DNA of 64,000 nucleotides from Campylobacter peloridis LMG 23910 (GCF_000816785.1 NZ_CP007766.1:1647370-1711369), one strand, 5' to 3'. Counted from the stretch's first letter, positions 35,080-46,073 are shown. Notes: generated by a model not told the origin, from the letters alone. Made by a program: numbers and translations.

Positions 35080-36432
35080 TCAAAGCAAACAAAAAGCTAT
35101 TATACTGCCTAAAATAAGTAAAGATCCATTAAAACACACAAAAGTTGGTATACAAGTATCTTTTATATGATCACTTTGTTTGTCTGCGTTAAGTCCCACA
35201 CTTACTCCTAGTGTTGTTTCACTAGCAGGCGATCCTGCATCGCCCAAAGCTCCAGCAACACCGATGATAAAAATAATCGCAGCAGGTGAAAAACCAAGCT
35301 CAAGGCATATAGGACAAAACAAAGCCGCTATAATAGGAATAGTCCCAAAAGAACTACCTATACCTATGGTAATTAAAAGTCCAATTGCTAACATGATAAA
35401 AATGGCTAAAAAGTGACTTTTTTCCATGAATGGCACACTAACTTTTACAAGATCAGCTATACCTCCACTTTGCTTTAAAACCTCTCCATAACCAGAAGCA
35501 ACAAGCATTACAAAGGCTATGTAGCCCATGATTTTTAAACCATCATCAAAAACTAAATTTACCTTACTATATTCTACTCCGCCCAAAATTACCATTAAAA
35601 CAAAACCTAAAAGTCCAGATAAAGGTAAATTGTGCGTTAAAATTTGCAAAATCAAAGTAAGCCCTAATCCAGCTAAAACGCCCCATTCTTTTTTACTCAT
35701 TTTTAAATTTTCAAAATCCATTTTAGCGATTTGTTCTTCTTGATATTTTCTTGGCTTAGCATAAAATACAAACACAGCTAAAAACAAACCAACCAACATA
35801 CAAATAGCCGCAAAAGCCATAGTTTGAGAAACCTCTCCTAAATTAATATTTACTCCATTTGAATTTAAATTATCCACAAGTAGGGTTTGAAAAATAAGCC
35901 CAAAACCTAAAGGCACTACCATATAAGGAGTAGTAAGCCCAAAAGTTAAAGCACAAGCTATAGCTCTACGATCTATTTTTAATTTATTAAAAAGCTTTAA
36001 TAAAGGCGGTATTAACAAAGGTACAAAAGCTACATGAATAGGAATTAAATTTTGTGAAAAACAAGCAATACACGCCAAAGAAAGTATAAGTAAATATTTC
36101 CTATGTGAAATATAGTGTGCTACTATTTTGATCAAATAAGCAGTTAGGTTGGTTTTTGATATAGCTGCAGCCACTGCACCAAGTAAAATATAACTTAACG
36201 CAGTTTGTAAGTTTCCTTGCATACCATCAATTAAAATTTTCATAGCATCCATCATAGCTTGTGGAAGTTTTATAAAAAATTCCGCTAAAGTTAAATGCTC
36301 CATAGTCATAAATTTAGACCAAACACCCACAAAAAGTCCAGAAAGTAAAACACTAAGTAAAACATTAAATCTAAAAAAACACAAAAGCGTCATTAAAACA
36401 ACGCCTATAAAAACAGGGTTAGTTAAAAGCAT
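35080..36432 (-). CDS. Na+/H+ antiporter family (NhaC/YuiF-like) membrane transporter
   Basis: 450 residues, about 11-12 transmembrane helices. Conserved-looking pore stretches are FSQNLIPIHVAFVPLLIPPL and GVAGALGDAGSPASETTLG; the latter GDAGSP segment is typical of the NhaC-type Na_H_antiporter family. Could equally exchange an organic anion or amino acid, as related families do. Single gene, convergent with the acidic orphan, divergent from ilvD. Confidence 0.72.
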   Translation of the reverse strand: MLLTNPVFIGVVLMTLLCFFRFNVLLSVLLSGLFVGVWSKFMTMEHLTLAEFFIKLPQAMMDAMKILIDGMQGNLQTALSYILLGAVAAAISKTNLTAYLIKIVAHYISHRKYLLILSLACIACFSQNLIPIHVAFVPLLIPPLLKLFNKLKIDRRAIACALTFGLTTPYMVVPLGFGLIFQTLLVDNLNSNGVNINLGEVSQTMAFAAICMLVGLFLAVFVFYAKPRKYQEEQIAKMDFENLKMSKKEWGVLAGLGLTLILQILTHNLPLSGLLGFVLMVILGGVEYSKVNLVFDDGLKIMGYIAFVMLVASGYGEVLKQSGGIADLVKVSVPFMEKSHFLAIFIMLAIGLLITIGIGSSFGTIPIIAALFCPICLELGFSPAAIIFIIGVAGALGDAGSPASETTLGVSVGLNADKQSDHIKDTCIPTFVCFNGSLLILGSIIAFCLL

Positions 36433-36568
36433 TATATTCCTTGAGTTAAAATAATTTCACATTTTAAATAATTTTATTTAAAATACTATTTAAGTTTTTA
36501 AAAATTTAAGCAAAAATTGCAAAATAAAAACATAAAATGATAATTTTTACTTTAATAAAGGAAGATAA

Positions 36569-38245
36569 ATGAGAAGTGATGCGATCAAAAAAGGACATTT
36601 AAAAGCACCAAATCGCTCTTTACTTAGAGCGTGTGGTTTAAATGATGAGGATTTTAACAAGCCCTTTATAGGTGTAGCAAATAGCTATATAGACATTATC
36701 CCGGGGCATTTTTTCTTAAATGAATATGCAAAAATCATTAAAGATGAAATCCGCAAAAATGGTTGTATCCCTTTTGAATTTAACACCATAGGTGTAGATG
36801 ATGGTATAGCTATGGGGCATGATGGCATGCTTTATTCTCTGCCAAGCCGCGAAATCATTGCAAATTCCATAGAAACAGTGATGAATGCACATCAACTTGA
36901 TGCGTTAATTTGTATTCCAAATTGTGATAAAATCACTCCAGGTATGCTAATGGGAGCTTTAAGAGTTAATGTACCTACTATTTTTGTGAGTGGTGGGCCT
37001 ATGCGTTCGGGCATAAACAAACACGGAGAAAAAATCAGTTTAAGCTCTGTTTTTGAAGCAGTTGGAGCATATGAGGCTAAAAAAATCAATGAAGATGATT
37101 TAAAAGATATAGAATGCAAAGCCTGTCCTAACGGGGGTTCATGCTCGGGTATGTTTACTGCAAATTCTATGAATACTTTATGTGAGGCTATGGGTATAGC
37201 ATTAGAAGGAAATGGAACCATTTTAGCACTCACCAAAGAAAGAGAAGAACTTTTAAGAAAGGCTGCGCGTAGAATTTGTGAAATTGCTCTAGATGAGCGT
37301 TTTAAAATTCGCAATATCATCACTAAAAAATCCATCACCAATGCTTTAGTAGTAGATATGGCTATGGGCGGAAGCTCAAATACTATCTTACATATGCTTG
37401 CCATTGCTTATGAAGCGGGTGTAAATTTAGACATAAAAGAACTCAATTATATCAGTGCTAATGTAGCACATATAGCCAAAATTGCGCCTTCGCTAAATAC
37501 AATATACATGGAAGATATACACAAAGCAGGTGGAGTAAGTGCAGTAATGGCTGAAATAGCTAAAAAACCTAAACACATTTTAGAACTTGATACTTTAGAT
37601 ATCAGCGGAAAAACTTTAAAAGAGCGTATTGAAAATGCTAGTATTAAAGATGAAAACATTATAAGAAAAATAGACAATGCCTATTCTAATGTAGGCGGGC
37701 TTGCTATACTTTTTGGAAATTTAGCCGAGCAAGGTTGTGTGATAAAAACTGCAGGCATTATGGGCGAGCGTAAATTTAAGGGCAAAGCGGTTTGTTTTAA
37801 TTCTCAAGAACAAGCCATTAAAGGCATTATACAAGGCAAGGTTAAAGAAGGCGATGTTTGTGTAATTCGCTATGAAGGGCCAAAAGGTGGACCAGGTATG
37901 CAAGAAATGCTAAGCCCAACTTCATTACTTACTGGTATGGGACTTGGTGCTAAAGTAGCACTTATAACTGATGGCCGTTTTAGTGGGGCTACAAGAGGAC
38001 TTAGTATAGGCCATATCTCCCCTGAAGCTGCAGAAGGTGGACTTATAGCACTTTTAGAAGATAATGATGAAATAGAAATTGATGTAGATAATTACACTAT
38101 CAATGTAAATTTAAGTCAAGATGAAATCATCAAACGCAAAGCAAATTTTAAAATGCCAAATAAACAAATCAATTCAAGATGGCTAAGAATGTATCAAAAA
38201 CTTGTAAGCAATGCTAGCAAAGGCGGAGTTTTGGATATAGATTGA
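36569..38245 (+). CDS. ilvD: Dihydroxy-acid dehydratase
   Basis: 558 residues, full length. Iron-sulfur ligand segments [10 protein letters not shown] and [19 protein letters not shown] are intact, as are [23 protein letters not shown] and [11 protein letters not shown]. Converts dihydroxyisovalerate and dihydroxymethylvalerate to the keto acids leading to valine and isoleucine. Shine-Dalgarno AAAGGAAG. Codes with its own promoter in the 136-base gap; followed by four tRNA genes on the opposite strand. Confidence 0.96.
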   Translation: MRSDAIKKGHLKAPNRSLLRACGLNDEDFNKPFIGVANSYIDIIPGHFFLNEYAKIIKDEIRKNGCIPFEFNTIGVDDGIAMGHDGMLYSLPSREIIANSIETVMNAHQLDALICIPNCDKITPGMLMGALRVNVPTIFVSGGPMRSGINKHGEKISLSSVFEAVGAYEAKKINEDDLKDIECKACPNGGSCSGMFTANSMNTLCEAMGIALEGNGTILALTKEREELLRKAARRICEIALDERFKIRNIITKKSITNALVVDMAMGGSSNTILHMLAIAYEAGVNLDIKELNYISANVAHIAKIAPSLNTIYMEDIHKAGGVSAVMAEIAKKPKHILELDTLDISGKTLKERIENASIKDENIIRKIDNAYSNVGGLAILFGNLAEQGCVIKTAGIMGERKFKGKAVCFNSQEQAIKGIIQGKVKEGDVCVIRYEGPKGGPGMQEMLSPTSLLTGMGLGAKVALITDGRFSGATRGLSIGHISPEAAEGGLIALLEDNDEIEIDVDNYTINVNLSQDEIIKRKANFKMPNKQINSRWLRMYQKLVSNASKGGVLDID

Positions 38246-38253
38246 CAAAAAAG

Positions 38254-38341
38254 TGGCCGGGAGAAAGGGATTCGAACCCCTGGAGGTGTTACCCTCAACG
38301 GTTTTCAAGACCGCCGCTTTCGACCACTCAGCCATCTCCCG
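38254..38341 (-). tRNA. tRNA-Ser (anticodon UGA)
   Basis: Acceptor CGGGAGA pairs with TCTCCCG and encoded CCA follows a G discriminator. Long variable arm of class II type; anticodon loop CTTGAAA gives UGA. GTTCGAATC T-arm present. Last of a four-tRNA reverse-strand cluster. Confidence 0.95.
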
Positions 38342-38373
38342 AGAAATAAATATATCAAGAATTAACATCGCAT

Positions 38374-38447
38374 TGGAGGCGACATCCGGATTCGAACCGG
38401 AGATCAAGGCTTTGCAGGCCCATGCCTTACCGCTTGGCTATGTCGCC
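38374..38447 (-). tRNA. tRNA-Cys (anticodon GCA)
   Basis: Acceptor GGCGACA pairs with TGTCGCC, discriminator U, CCA encoded. Anticodon loop CTGCAAA gives GCA; T-arm GGTTCGAATCC. 74 bases including CCA. Confidence 0.95.
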
Positions 38448-38463
38448 TTGAGTTACCAAAAAG

Positions 38464-38552
38464 TGGTGCCCGAGGCCGGACTTGAACCGGCACGGAAGAA
38501 AAATTCCGAGGGATTTTAAGTCCCTTGTGTCTACCAATTCCACCACCCGGGC
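38464..38552 (-). tRNA. tRNA-Leu (anticodon UAA)
   Basis: Acceptor GCCCGGG pairs with CTCGGGC (one G-U), discriminator A, CCA encoded. Long variable arm; anticodon loop CTTAAAA gives UAA. 89 bases including CCA. Confidence 0.95.
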
Positions 38553-38561
38553 GGGTGATAA

Positions 38562-38636
38562 TGGAGCGGGAAACGAGATTCGAACTCGCGACCCCAACCT
38601 TGGCAAGGTTGTGCTCTACCCCTGAGCTATTCCCGC
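38562..38636 (-). tRNA. tRNA-Gly (anticodon GCC)
   Basis: Acceptor GCGGGAA pairs with TTCCCGC, discriminator U, CCA encoded. Anticodon loop TTGCCAA gives GCC. First gene of the reverse-strand cluster; intergenic gaps of 9-32 bases suggest one transcript. Confidence 0.95.
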
Positions 38637-38789
38637 AAAAATTAAGTTAAAATTATACAATCTAAAACTTAATTTTAAATAAAACACTCATAAACTAAAA
38701 CAACTAACAATTTAGTATAAATTTAATATTTTTCTTAAGTATTAAAGAGTAAAATGCCATCTTAATTTTCATTTAATTTAGGAGCTTTC

Positions 38790-40772
38790 ATGTTTAATTT
38801 CAAAAGCCTATCTGGCAAACTCACAATTATAGCATGTTTTTTAATTGCTATTATACTAATAGTTGTAAACGCAATCAGCTATTATGAATCTAAAAAATCA
38901 ACAAGCTATTATCTTGAAGAAATTCAAAAAAAGACTATGTTTGATGTTAATGAAGCATATCAAATTTATTCTGGCAGCAAAAGATCTGTTATCAATTCTG
39001 TCGCGTTATTTTTAGCAAAAAATCCTAATCCAAACGAGCATGAATTATTTTCTGTTTTAGAAACCATTCAAGTTGCAGGTGGATTTGATGTAACTTATGT
39101 TGGTTTTGAAAAAGATGGAAGTTTATATCAATCTAATAAAATCATTAGAAGCCCTGAAAAAACTGGTTTTGATGCTAGAAGTAGAAGTTGGTATCAAGAA
39201 TCAAAAGCAACAGGAAAACTTTCTGTTTCAGAACCTTATAAGAGTATAGAAGATGGTTCTATTACTATTTCTTATACCGCACCAGTTTTTGTTAATGGTA
39301 AACTTCTAGCTGTTGTTGGTGGAGATTACAATCTTCATACTTTCTCCAAAGATGTATTAGTTCTTGGTAAATCAGCTGATTCTTATGCAGCAGTGTATGA
39401 TAAAGAAGGATTGATTATTTTTCATGAAAACAAAGATCGTATGCTAACCAAAAATGATTTAAGTATCAACATAGCAAATGCCGTAAAATCAAACCCTGAT
39501 TTAATCAACCCAAATAAACAAGATACTTTATTTTATGCTAAAGATGAAAACGGAAAAACACAAGTTGCAACTTGTGTGCAAAGTTTAAATCCTAAATATA
39601 TGGTATGTTCTATTACAGATAATGCTGTATATACAGATGCTATAAATAAAGTTTTATTCCAACAAATCATCATTGCTATTATAGCTATTGTTATAGCTTT
39701 AATTTTAATTAGATTTGCTATTATTAAAAATCTAAGACCAATTGCCATTATCCAATCAGGCCTAAATTCTTTCTTTGATTTCATCAATCATAAAACAAAA
39801 GATTCTGCTTTAATCAATGTAAAAACTAATGATGAATTTGGAGCTATGGCTAAAGCCATTAATGAAAACATCACTAAAACTAAAAATGCATTAGAACAAG
39901 ATACTAAAGCAGTAGAACAATCAGTAGAAACTGCTAAAGAAATAGAAAGTGGTAATCTAACAGCAAGAATTACAGCAATTCCTGCTAATCCTCAATTAAT
40001 AGAATTAAAGAATGTATTAAATGAAATGCTTAATGTATTAGAAGCAAAAGTTGGTTCTAATATGAATGAAATTAATAGAGTATTTGATAGCTATAAAGCA
40101 TTAGACTTTACTACAGAAGTTAAAAATGCTAAAGGTGGAGTAGAAGTTACTACTAATGTCTTAGGTCAAGAAATAGTAGGTATGTTAAGACAATCTTCTG
40201 AATTTGCTAATCTTTTAGCTACAGAAAGTGCTAAATTACAAAGTGCTGTTAAAAACCTAACAGATTCTTCAGCTTCTCAAGCTTCTTCTTTAGAAGAAAC
40301 AGCAGCTGCATTAGAAGAGATTACTTCTTCTATGCAAAATGTTTCTCATAAAACTAGTGAAGTAATAGCTCAAAGTGAAGAGATTAAAAATGTTACTTCT
40401 ATTATTGGAGATATTGCTGATCAAATTAATTTACTTGCATTAAATGCTGCTATTGAAGCTGCACGTGCTGGTGAGCATGGTAGAGGCTTTGCTGTTGTTG
40501 CAGATGAAGTTAGAAACTTAGCAGAAAGAACTCAAAAATCATTAGGTGAGATTGAAGCTAATACTAATATCTTAGTACAATCTATTAATGAAATGGGTGA
40601 GAGTATAAAAGAACAAACTACAGGTATTACTCAAATAAATGATTCAGTAGCACAAATTGATCATGTAACTCAAGAGAATTTAAAAATAGCTAATGATAGT
40701 GCAGTAATATCTGATAATGTTAATAAAATTGCTAATGATATCTTAGAGGATGCTAAGAAGAAGAAATTTTAG
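38790..40772 (+). CDS. Methyl-accepting chemotaxis protein with dCache_1 sensor (Tlp family)
   Basis: 660 residues. TM1 about 9-31, periplasmic dCache domain about 35-285, TM2 about 288-309, then HAMP-like and signalling regions with the invariant hairpin tip ([34 protein letters not shown]). The C-terminus ([10 protein letters not shown]) is like C. jejuni Tlp2/3/4. The sensor contains Phe127, Arg132, Trp134, Tyr135, Tyr150 and Asp179, spaced exactly as the dCache amino-acid motif of PctA (Tyr121, Arg126, Trp128, Tyr129, Tyr144, Asp173) with only the first residue changed. It therefore probably senses an amino acid. Shine-Dalgarno TTTAGGAGC; TAAAAT -10 at 38750. Single gene. Confidence 0.92.
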   Translation: MFNFKSLSGKLTIIACFLIAIILIVVNAISYYESKKSTSYYLEEIQKKTMFDVNEAYQIYSGSKRSVINSVALFLAKNPNPNEHELFSVLETIQVAGGFDVTYVGFEKDGSLYQSNKIIRSPEKTGFDARSRSWYQESKATGKLSVSEPYKSIEDGSITISYTAPVFVNGKLLAVVGGDYNLHTFSKDVLVLGKSADSYAAVYDKEGLIIFHENKDRMLTKNDLSINIANAVKSNPDLINPNKQDTLFYAKDENGKTQVATCVQSLNPKYMVCSITDNAVYTDAINKVLFQQIIIAIIAIVIALILIRFAIIKNLRPIAIIQSGLNSFFDFINHKTKDSALINVKTNDEFGAMAKAINENITKTKNALEQDTKAVEQSVETAKEIESGNLTARITAIPANPQLIELKNVLNEMLNVLEAKVGSNMNEINRVFDSYKALDFTTEVKNAKGGVEVTTNVLGQEIVGMLRQSSEFANLLATESAKLQSAVKNLTDSSASQASSLEETAAALEEITSSMQNVSHKTSEVIAQSEEIKNVTSIIGDIADQINLLALNAAIEAARAGEHGRGFAVVADEVRNLAERTQKSLGEIEANTNILVQSINEMGESIKEQTTGITQINDSVAQIDHVTQENLKIANDSAVISDNVNKIANDILEDAKKKKF

Positions 40773-40775
40773 ATA

Positions 40776-40801
40776 AAGTTAAACCCTAACGGGTTTAACT
40801 T
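40776..40801. terminator. Bidirectional terminator after the chemoreceptor gene
   Basis: AAGTTAAACCC (40776-40786), loop TAAC, GGGTTTAACTT (40791-40801): an 11-bp perfect stem between convergent genes. Confidence 0.75.
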
Positions 40802-40802
40802 A

Positions 40803-41222
40803 TTAATCATCAAATTTTTGTCCTAAAATATTACCTTTAAAATCAGTATATATTTCCATCATATTATTTGTTCTAAATTTATATCCATTGATTTTTTTAT
40901 CAACCTCTACAATAGCTGCATTTGGTTGGGCTGCTTGAACCTTAGATATAATTTCTTTTGGAATAAATCCAGTTGGAATACCTTTATATTTACCATCAAC
41001 TTCTTTCCAATCCCCATTGATAATAAAATCAATCTCAGTTCCATCAACTAAATTTACTTCATAAGAATCCACATCTTGCTTTACATAGCCTACATTTACA
41101 CCTTTAAAATAAGTGTTTAAAAACTCTTGAGCTTTTTGAGGTAAAGCAGCTGGACTTACAATCATATCTGCAAACAAAGAACTTGCACAAACTAAACTTG
41201 CTAACATTAATTTCATTTTCAT
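40803..41222 (-). CDS. Periplasmic PepSY-like (DUF2874-type) protein
   Basis: 139 residues with signal peptide (LVCASSLFA before DMIVS). Two repeats of the PepSY-like fold: ALPQKAQEFLNTYFKGVNVG with YEVNLVDGTEIDFIINGDWK, then FIPKEIISKVQAAQPNAAIV with YKFRTNNMMEIYTDFKGNIL. Such proteins are periplasmic; their ligand is not known and they do not contain catalytic residues. Strong Shine-Dalgarno (AAAGGAG) and its own upstream region. Confidence 0.8.
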   Translation of the reverse strand: MKMKLMLASLVCASSLFADMIVSPAALPQKAQEFLNTYFKGVNVGYVKQDVDSYEVNLVDGTEIDFIINGDWKEVDGKYKGIPTGFIPKEIISKVQAAQPNAAIVEVDKKINGYKFRTNNMMEIYTDFKGNILGQKFDD

Positions 41223-41284
41223 TTTTTCTCCTTTAAATAAAAGTTGAAAGAATAATATTATTTACTTGTGAAATTTATGTGAAT

Positions 41285-42997
41285 TTAATTTTTAAAACCG
41301 ACTATTTTATTTTTATCAAAAGAAGATGTTATTTCTTTTTCTATAGTTTCTAAAAAATCATTGATTTTAAAAATACCTTCTTTGGAAATAGCAACTTTTA
41401 AGGCGGTATTTTTTACCACCATCACAATTTGAGCACCACTTAATTCATAATGAGCTAAAATATTAAGATCAAATTCTTTATCAAATTGGGCATTTTTAGG
41501 TAAAGACTTTTCCCAAATAAGCACTCTTTCTTTAAAATCTGGCTTTTTAAATTCTATTTTATAATCAAATCTTCTTGAAAATGCCACATCTAAACTTTCT
41601 AAAAAATTGGTAGTAGCTATAATCACTCCGTTAAAGCGTTCAATTTGCTCTAGAAAAATATTTTGCATTTGATTATGCATTTTATCTGCACCACCACTGC
41701 TTTCTATCCTAGTGCTTAAAAACTGATCAGCTTCATTTAAAAGTAAAATTGGACTTTGTTTGCTACTTTGACAAAGTTCTTTATAAGTGTCAAAAATTTT
41801 TCTAACATTTTGCTCACTCTCGCCTACATATTTACTTAAAATTTTTGAGCAATCAAAGCTTAAAATGGATTTTTTCATCGCCTTTGCCATGCTTAAAGCA
41901 CTCATTGTTTTTCCTGTTCCAGCAGGTCCATAAAAAATAATTTTTGCTTCTATGTTTTTATTGGTTTTTATGCCCCATTTGTTTAATCTTTCTAAAACTT
42001 TTTTATCTTGTTGTTTTAAAATACTTTCTAATAAATCTTTAGTGCTTTGAGGCATGATAACATCATCTATATTGATATTTGGTTCTATGAGTTCAAAAAT
42101 ATCTTGATTTTTTACCAAATTTTGCAATTTAATTTTTTTATTTTTCTTTGGTTCTTTAAAGTTGATAATTCTTTGTAAGATATCATCACTTAAATAAAAG
42201 GTCCTAGAAATATCCCCTAAAGAATTAACAAATTCATCAAATTCTAAAAGATTGGTGCTTAAAAGCTTAGAGTCTTCTTCTAATAAAGCTTTATTTTGTT
42301 GTTTTTGCTCTTCATTGTCACTGATTAAATGCAATAAAAAATTAAAATCTCTACTATAGGAATTTTCTGTATTCAATAAATATTCTTCTTTTAGTAAACT
42401 AATAAAAATCAAACATTCTTTGTCGTTTAAGGCATACTCTTTAAAAATATCTGCCAAGACATTAGCTATTTTGCTTTTTTTCAATCTAGCTTTTATATAT
42501 GATTGAAATTCAATTATATCTTCTTTTAATTTTTTATTTTTAGAATTTTGCGTAAAAAATCGCAACCTTTGGTAAAGCTCTATTTTAAAAAATTCATCTT
42601 TTAAATAATCCATATGATCTTCATAAGGTTCTTCTTTCATTACATCTTTTATATTTTTATTTTCTAAAATTTGTAAAAATACTTCACTTAAGCTTAAATC
42701 ACTCTGCAATAAATTCAAAAGCAAGGTGGAATTTTTTCCTATTTTAAAATCAGAATAAATTTGGACAATAAAACCTCGTTCTATAAGATTTTTTAAATCT
42801 TTTAAATGATCTAAAAATCGATATTCATCATTACCAAAAACCTCATTTAGTAAATTATATGCATTCACACTTGCATTTGCTTGCAAATAACTCTTGCACA
42901 AATGCTTTAAAATTAAAAGCTCATTTTTATTGCATTGTAGGTTTTTATATATATTGCTTTTTTGCGTATTGCTTAAAAAAAGTTTTAAATCTTTCAT
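41285..42997 (-). CDS. AAA+ ATPase with uncharacterised N-terminal domain
   Basis: 570 residues. Residues 1-320 are helical and charged without a recognised domain. The AAA module contains YGPAGTGKT (about 352-360), ILLLNEADQF (about 412-421), a sensor-1 ATTNF and arginine-finger region FSRRFDYKIEF. The Walker B has Asn-Glu in place of Asp-Glu, a variant I recall in this NEAD-type AAA subgroup. Substrate unknown. Last gene of a reverse-strand series with a lipoprotein, yajQ and two metabolic genes; from memory Cj0377. Confidence 0.82.
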   Translation of the reverse strand: MKDLKLFLSNTQKSNIYKNLQCNKNELLILKHLCKSYLQANASVNAYNLLNEVFGNDEYRFLDHLKDLKNLIERGFIVQIYSDFKIGKNSTLLLNLLQSDLSLSEVFLQILENKNIKDVMKEEPYEDHMDYLKDEFFKIELYQRLRFFTQNSKNKKLKEDIIEFQSYIKARLKKSKIANVLADIFKEYALNDKECLIFISLLKEEYLLNTENSYSRDFNFLLHLISDNEEQKQQNKALLEEDSKLLSTNLLEFDEFVNSLGDISRTFYLSDDILQRIINFKEPKKNKKIKLQNLVKNQDIFELIEPNINIDDVIMPQSTKDLLESILKQQDKKVLERLNKWGIKTNKNIEAKIIFYGPAGTGKTMSALSMAKAMKKSILSFDCSKILSKYVGESEQNVRKIFDTYKELCQSSKQSPILLLNEADQFLSTRIESSGGADKMHNQMQNIFLEQIERFNGVIIATTNFLESLDVAFSRRFDYKIEFKKPDFKERVLIWEKSLPKNAQFDKEFDLNILAHYELSGAQIVMVVKNTALKVAISKEGIFKINDFLETIEKEITSSFDKNKIVGFKN

Positions 42998-43005
42998 ATT
43001 TTCCT

Positions 43006-43491
43006 TTAATTATCAACTAATTTTATACTAAATTTAATTTTTGACTTTTTATCATTAAAATTTATATTATTACCACAAACCTCATAATAAATATCATAGT
43101 TTTTAGTTTTTAATTTTTGGCTAAACCCACATGAATTTTGAATTTCATTTTTTCCTTGATATATAGGTTTTTTACTAATAACATCTTGCAAAAAATCATC
43201 ATAATGCTCATAATTAAAGAATTTTTGGTTAAACAATGTTTTAGCATAACATATCCCATTTATGCAAATTTTATCTGTAATTTGCAGTTTAAACAATACT
43301 CTTGAAGCATTATATAGCTCAAGCTGTGTTATATTTTTACCTTGATATAAAAACCCATAATCACTGAATTTAAATTGTGGGGTTTTTAAAACAACAAAAG
43401 CACTTTGTGATTGCATTTTATTTTTCAATGCACATGAGCTTAAAAATAAACACAAAAAACACAAAAATGCTAGCTTATATAATTTTCTCAT
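43006..43491 (-). CDS. Putative lipoprotein
   Basis: 161 residues with a lipoprotein signal: LCLFLSSC, Cys20 predicted to be lipidated. The mature part has four further cysteines ([20 protein letters not shown]) that could form two disulfides. No known domain. Start overlaps the yajQ stop (ATGA), so translation is coupled. Probably outer membrane. Confidence 0.75.
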   Translation of the reverse strand: MRKLYKLAFLCFLCLFLSSCALKNKMQSQSAFVVLKTPQFKFSDYGFLYQGKNITQLELYNASRVLFKLQITDKICINGICYAKTLFNQKFFNYEHYDDFLQDVISKKPIYQGKNEIQNSCGFSQKLKTKNYDIYYEVCGNNINFNDKKSKIKFSIKLVDN

Positions 43492-43979
43492 TTGAGATTT
43501 TTAAAACTGATATTAAGCTCTAAATTCAAGTCCTTAACCAGTTTCATCACACTTTGTAAGTCATCTATTTGCTTGCTAGTTACGCGGATTTCATTGCCTC
43601 TTATACTTGAAGTTACTTTTAATTTGCTATCTTTTATAGCCTTGTTGATTTTTTTAGCACTATCTGCATCAATAGCATCATTTACCTTTAAATTCAGTTT
43701 AAAATTTGCTCCACTTTCTTTGCTTAATTCTTTAATGCCATTAGGGTTTATCCCTCTTTTAATTAATTTTGAAATAATAATATCTTTTAAAACTTCAAGT
43801 TTTGCCTCACTAGAGCAAATAAGCTTATAAACACTTTCTTTTTCATTTAACTCTATCTCGCTTTTAATGCCTTTTAAATCATATCTGCTATCAAGCTCTT
43901 TTTTTGCTTGCTCTAAAGCATTTTTCAACTCTTGTTTGTCGATTTCCCCACTTATATCAAAACTATGCTCACTTGCCAT
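43488..43979 (-). CDS. yajQ: YajQ-family nucleotide-binding protein
   Basis: 163 residues from ATG 43979, ten bases after AAGGAG, beginning [12 protein letters not shown]; this equals the family's normal length. A TTG three codons upstream lies against the Shine-Dalgarno and is unlikely. Two ferredoxin-like halves ([40 protein letters not shown]). Homologues bind nucleotides, and in Xanthomonas a member binds cyclic di-GMP; the role in Campylobacter is unknown. Overlaps neighbours on both sides. Confidence 0.92.
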   Translation of the reverse strand: MASEHSFDISGEIDKQELKNALEQAKKELDSRYDLKGIKSEIELNEKESVYKLICSSEAKLEVLKDIIISKLIKRGINPNGIKELSKESGANFKLNLKVNDAIDADSAKKINKAIKDSKLKVTSSIRGNEIRVTSKQIDDLQSVMKLVKDLNLELNISFKNLK

Positions 43980-44901
43980 TTTCCACAAACTCCTTAAGAT
44001 TATTAAATACGATTTGAACTAAATTTTGTATAGATTCAGCACTTGCCCATGCAACATGCGGAGTGATGATTAAATTTTCTTTATTTTTTATGCTAAGCAA
44101 AGGGTGATTTTTAACCATAGGTTCTATTTCAAGCACATCAAGTCCAACTTTGATATTTTTTTCATCCATAATCAAAGCTAAATCTGTTTCATTGATGATA
44201 CCACCACGCCCAACATTAATCAAAATAGCACCCTCTTTTAAAAGCATTAATTCTTTTTTAGTAAGTAAATTTTTAGTTTTTTCATTTAAAGGTGCATGTA
44301 TGCTAATAACATCACAAGTTTTTAAAAGCTCTTCAAGGCTTACTTGCGTGTATTCATCGTTAAAATTAGCTCCTGAAGTAGAATAATAACAAACACTAGC
44401 TCCAAACAAACTTGAAGCTTTAGCTACTTCCTTTCCTATAGCACCAAGTCCTATAATGCCATGTCTTTTTCCTGTTAAAGTGTGTAAAATTCTACTAAAA
44501 TCAGTAAACATCGCACACTCACACCATTTGCCCTCTTTGCTCCATTTATCATAATAAGGAATTTGATTTAAAAAAGCAAAAAGTAAAGCAAAAGTATGGC
44601 TTAAAACACTTTTTGTAGAATAAGCCGCTGCATTTTTAACAACTATACCTTTAGAATTTGCATAAGCTACATCTATATTATTTACTCCCGTGCCAAGTTG
44701 CAAAATAAGCTTTAGATTGGTTTTATCTATCACTTCTTTATCAATGATAACTTTATTTATCATTACAACTTGTGCATTAGCTATCCTTGAAACAACCTCA
44801 TCTTTAGGTGTTAAATCATAGCTTACAAACTCACCAAAACTTTTAAAAGCTGATAAATCTGCTCCGCCTAAAGTTGCTGCATCTAAACATACTATTTTCA
44901 T
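43969..44901 (-). CDS. D-2-hydroxyacid dehydrogenase
   Basis: 310 residues from ATG 44901. NAD-binding [20 protein letters not shown] in the middle; catalytic trio in [10 protein letters not shown] (Arg), [10 protein letters not shown] (Glu) and ITPHVAWAS (His). Reduces a 2-keto acid or oxidises a D-2-hydroxy acid such as glycerate; the substrate cannot be read from sequence. Starts on the stop codon of the GSP-synthase-like gene (TGATG) and overlaps yajQ. Confidence 0.9.
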   Translation of the reverse strand: MKIVCLDAATLGGADLSAFKSFGEFVSYDLTPKDEVVSRIANAQVVMINKVIIDKEVIDKTNLKLILQLGTGVNNIDVAYANSKGIVVKNAAAYSTKSVLSHTFALLFAFLNQIPYYDKWSKEGKWCECAMFTDFSRILHTLTGKRHGIIGLGAIGKEVAKASSLFGASVCYYSTSGANFNDEYTQVSLEELLKTCDVISIHAPLNEKTKNLLTKKELMLLKEGAILINVGRGGIINETDLALIMDEKNIKVGLDVLEIEPMVKNHPLLSIKNKENLIITPHVAWASAESIQNLVQIVFNNLKEFVENGK

Positions 44902-46073
44902 CAATCTCTTACCAAATGCCCTACAAATTTAGAGTAATTATCAAGCACCAATCCACCTTTTCTAAAACCTAATCCACAACCCTCATAAGCAAAGAAAACT
45001 CCAGCTTGATAATAATCATTTTCATTTTGATTAAACTCAGCAAATTCTTGATATACAAAACGATTGTTTTGATAATCTCCATCTGTTTTAAAACTTATAT
45101 CTCCATTAGCTTCTATAATAGAAACATTAGCCCCTTCTCTACCAAAAACAGGCTTTTTAACACATTTTTTACCCACCAAAGGCTCATCGCTAGTTTCAAG
45201 CAATAAAGGATGATTTGGATAAAGCTCCCATAAAATTTTCATTATACCCTTGCTTTGAAAAAGCAAAGTATAAGCAGGATTTAAAATAATAGCTTTTTGA
45301 TTTTGCATGATTTGAGTTAAAAGCATAGCAAGTTCGCCCTCTTCTATGGCTATACTTTCCCAAGGAATAAGTTTAAAAAAATACTCATAATTTACATCAT
45401 TTTTAAAAATTCCCTCAGGTGAAAATTCCACTTCATCAACAAAAGAAAATTCACTCTCAAAGCCTGCTTCTTTAGCTATATGCGCTAAAAGCTTTGTAGT
45501 GATAGTATCTTCATTGCTCCCTGCAATAGAAGAAAATAAAATCTTCCAGCCTTGGTAATATTTTTCAAACCCGCTCACATCTTCTTCTAAAGTGATAAGT
45601 CTTTTAAAATTATCCGCTAAGGCTTCATAGATATTATTAAATTGCGCACTTTCATCTAGCTTATTTTGCTTTAAAATAGCCCATTGTAAAATTGCACTTT
45701 CAAACAAAGAAGTTGGAGTATCAGCGTTAAATTCTATCAATTTTATAGGCTTGCCATCAAGCCCACCTGCTAAATCAAATCTTCCATATAAATGCCAATG
45801 CACATCATTTTCCCAGCTCATCTTAATAGCTTCAACTAAATTAAAAGGAATGCCAAGCTCATCAAAGCGATCATTATCAATCACCTCTTGTGCAGCAGCT
45901 ACATACATATCATAAAGCTCATTTACTGCTTCATAATATGCATTTGCTTCACTTTCTTTAACACAAACTAAATTAGAATCTAAATAATCACTTCCATCAT
46001 TATCTGTATGCCATGAAAAACCTATTTGCTCTAAATATGATTTTTCTAAAGGATTTACTTTTAAAAATTGCAT
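44901..46073 (-). CDS. Glutathionylspermidine synthase-family ATP-grasp protein
   Basis: 390 residues, matching the synthetase domain of Gsp only (YgiC/YjfC type), with no amidase part. Landmarks: GRFDLAGGLDGKPIKLIEFN, ADTPTSLFESA, GKKCVKKPVFGREGANVSI and a C-terminal GLGFRKGGLVLDNYSKFVGH. These proteins ligate a peptide-like carboxylate to an amine using ATP; the true substrate of stand-alone bacterial members is unclear. First gene of the coupled series with the dehydrogenase and yajQ. Confidence 0.88.
   Translation of the reverse strand: MQFLKVNPLEKSYLEQIGFSWHTDNDGSDYLDSNLVCVKESEANAYYEAVNELYDMYVAAAQEVIDNDRFDELGIPFNLVEAIKMSWENDVHWHLYGRFDLAGGLDGKPIKLIEFNADTPTSLFESAILQWAILKQNKLDESAQFNNIYEALADNFKRLITLEEDVSGFEKYYQGWKILFSSIAGSNEDTITTKLLAHIAKEAGFESEFSFVDEVEFSPEGIFKNDVNYEYFFKLIPWESIAIEEGELAMLLTQIMQNQKAIILNPAYTLLFQSKGIMKILWELYPNHPLLLETSDEPLVGKKCVKKPVFGREGANVSIIEANGDISFKTDGDYQNNRFVYQEFAEFNQNENDYYQAGVFFAYEGCGLGFRKGGLVLDNYSKFVGHLVRD

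Noticed and set aside
38254..38636. tRNA cluster as an integration site
   Set aside because: No integrase, no duplicated tRNA 3' end and no foreign genes next to it.
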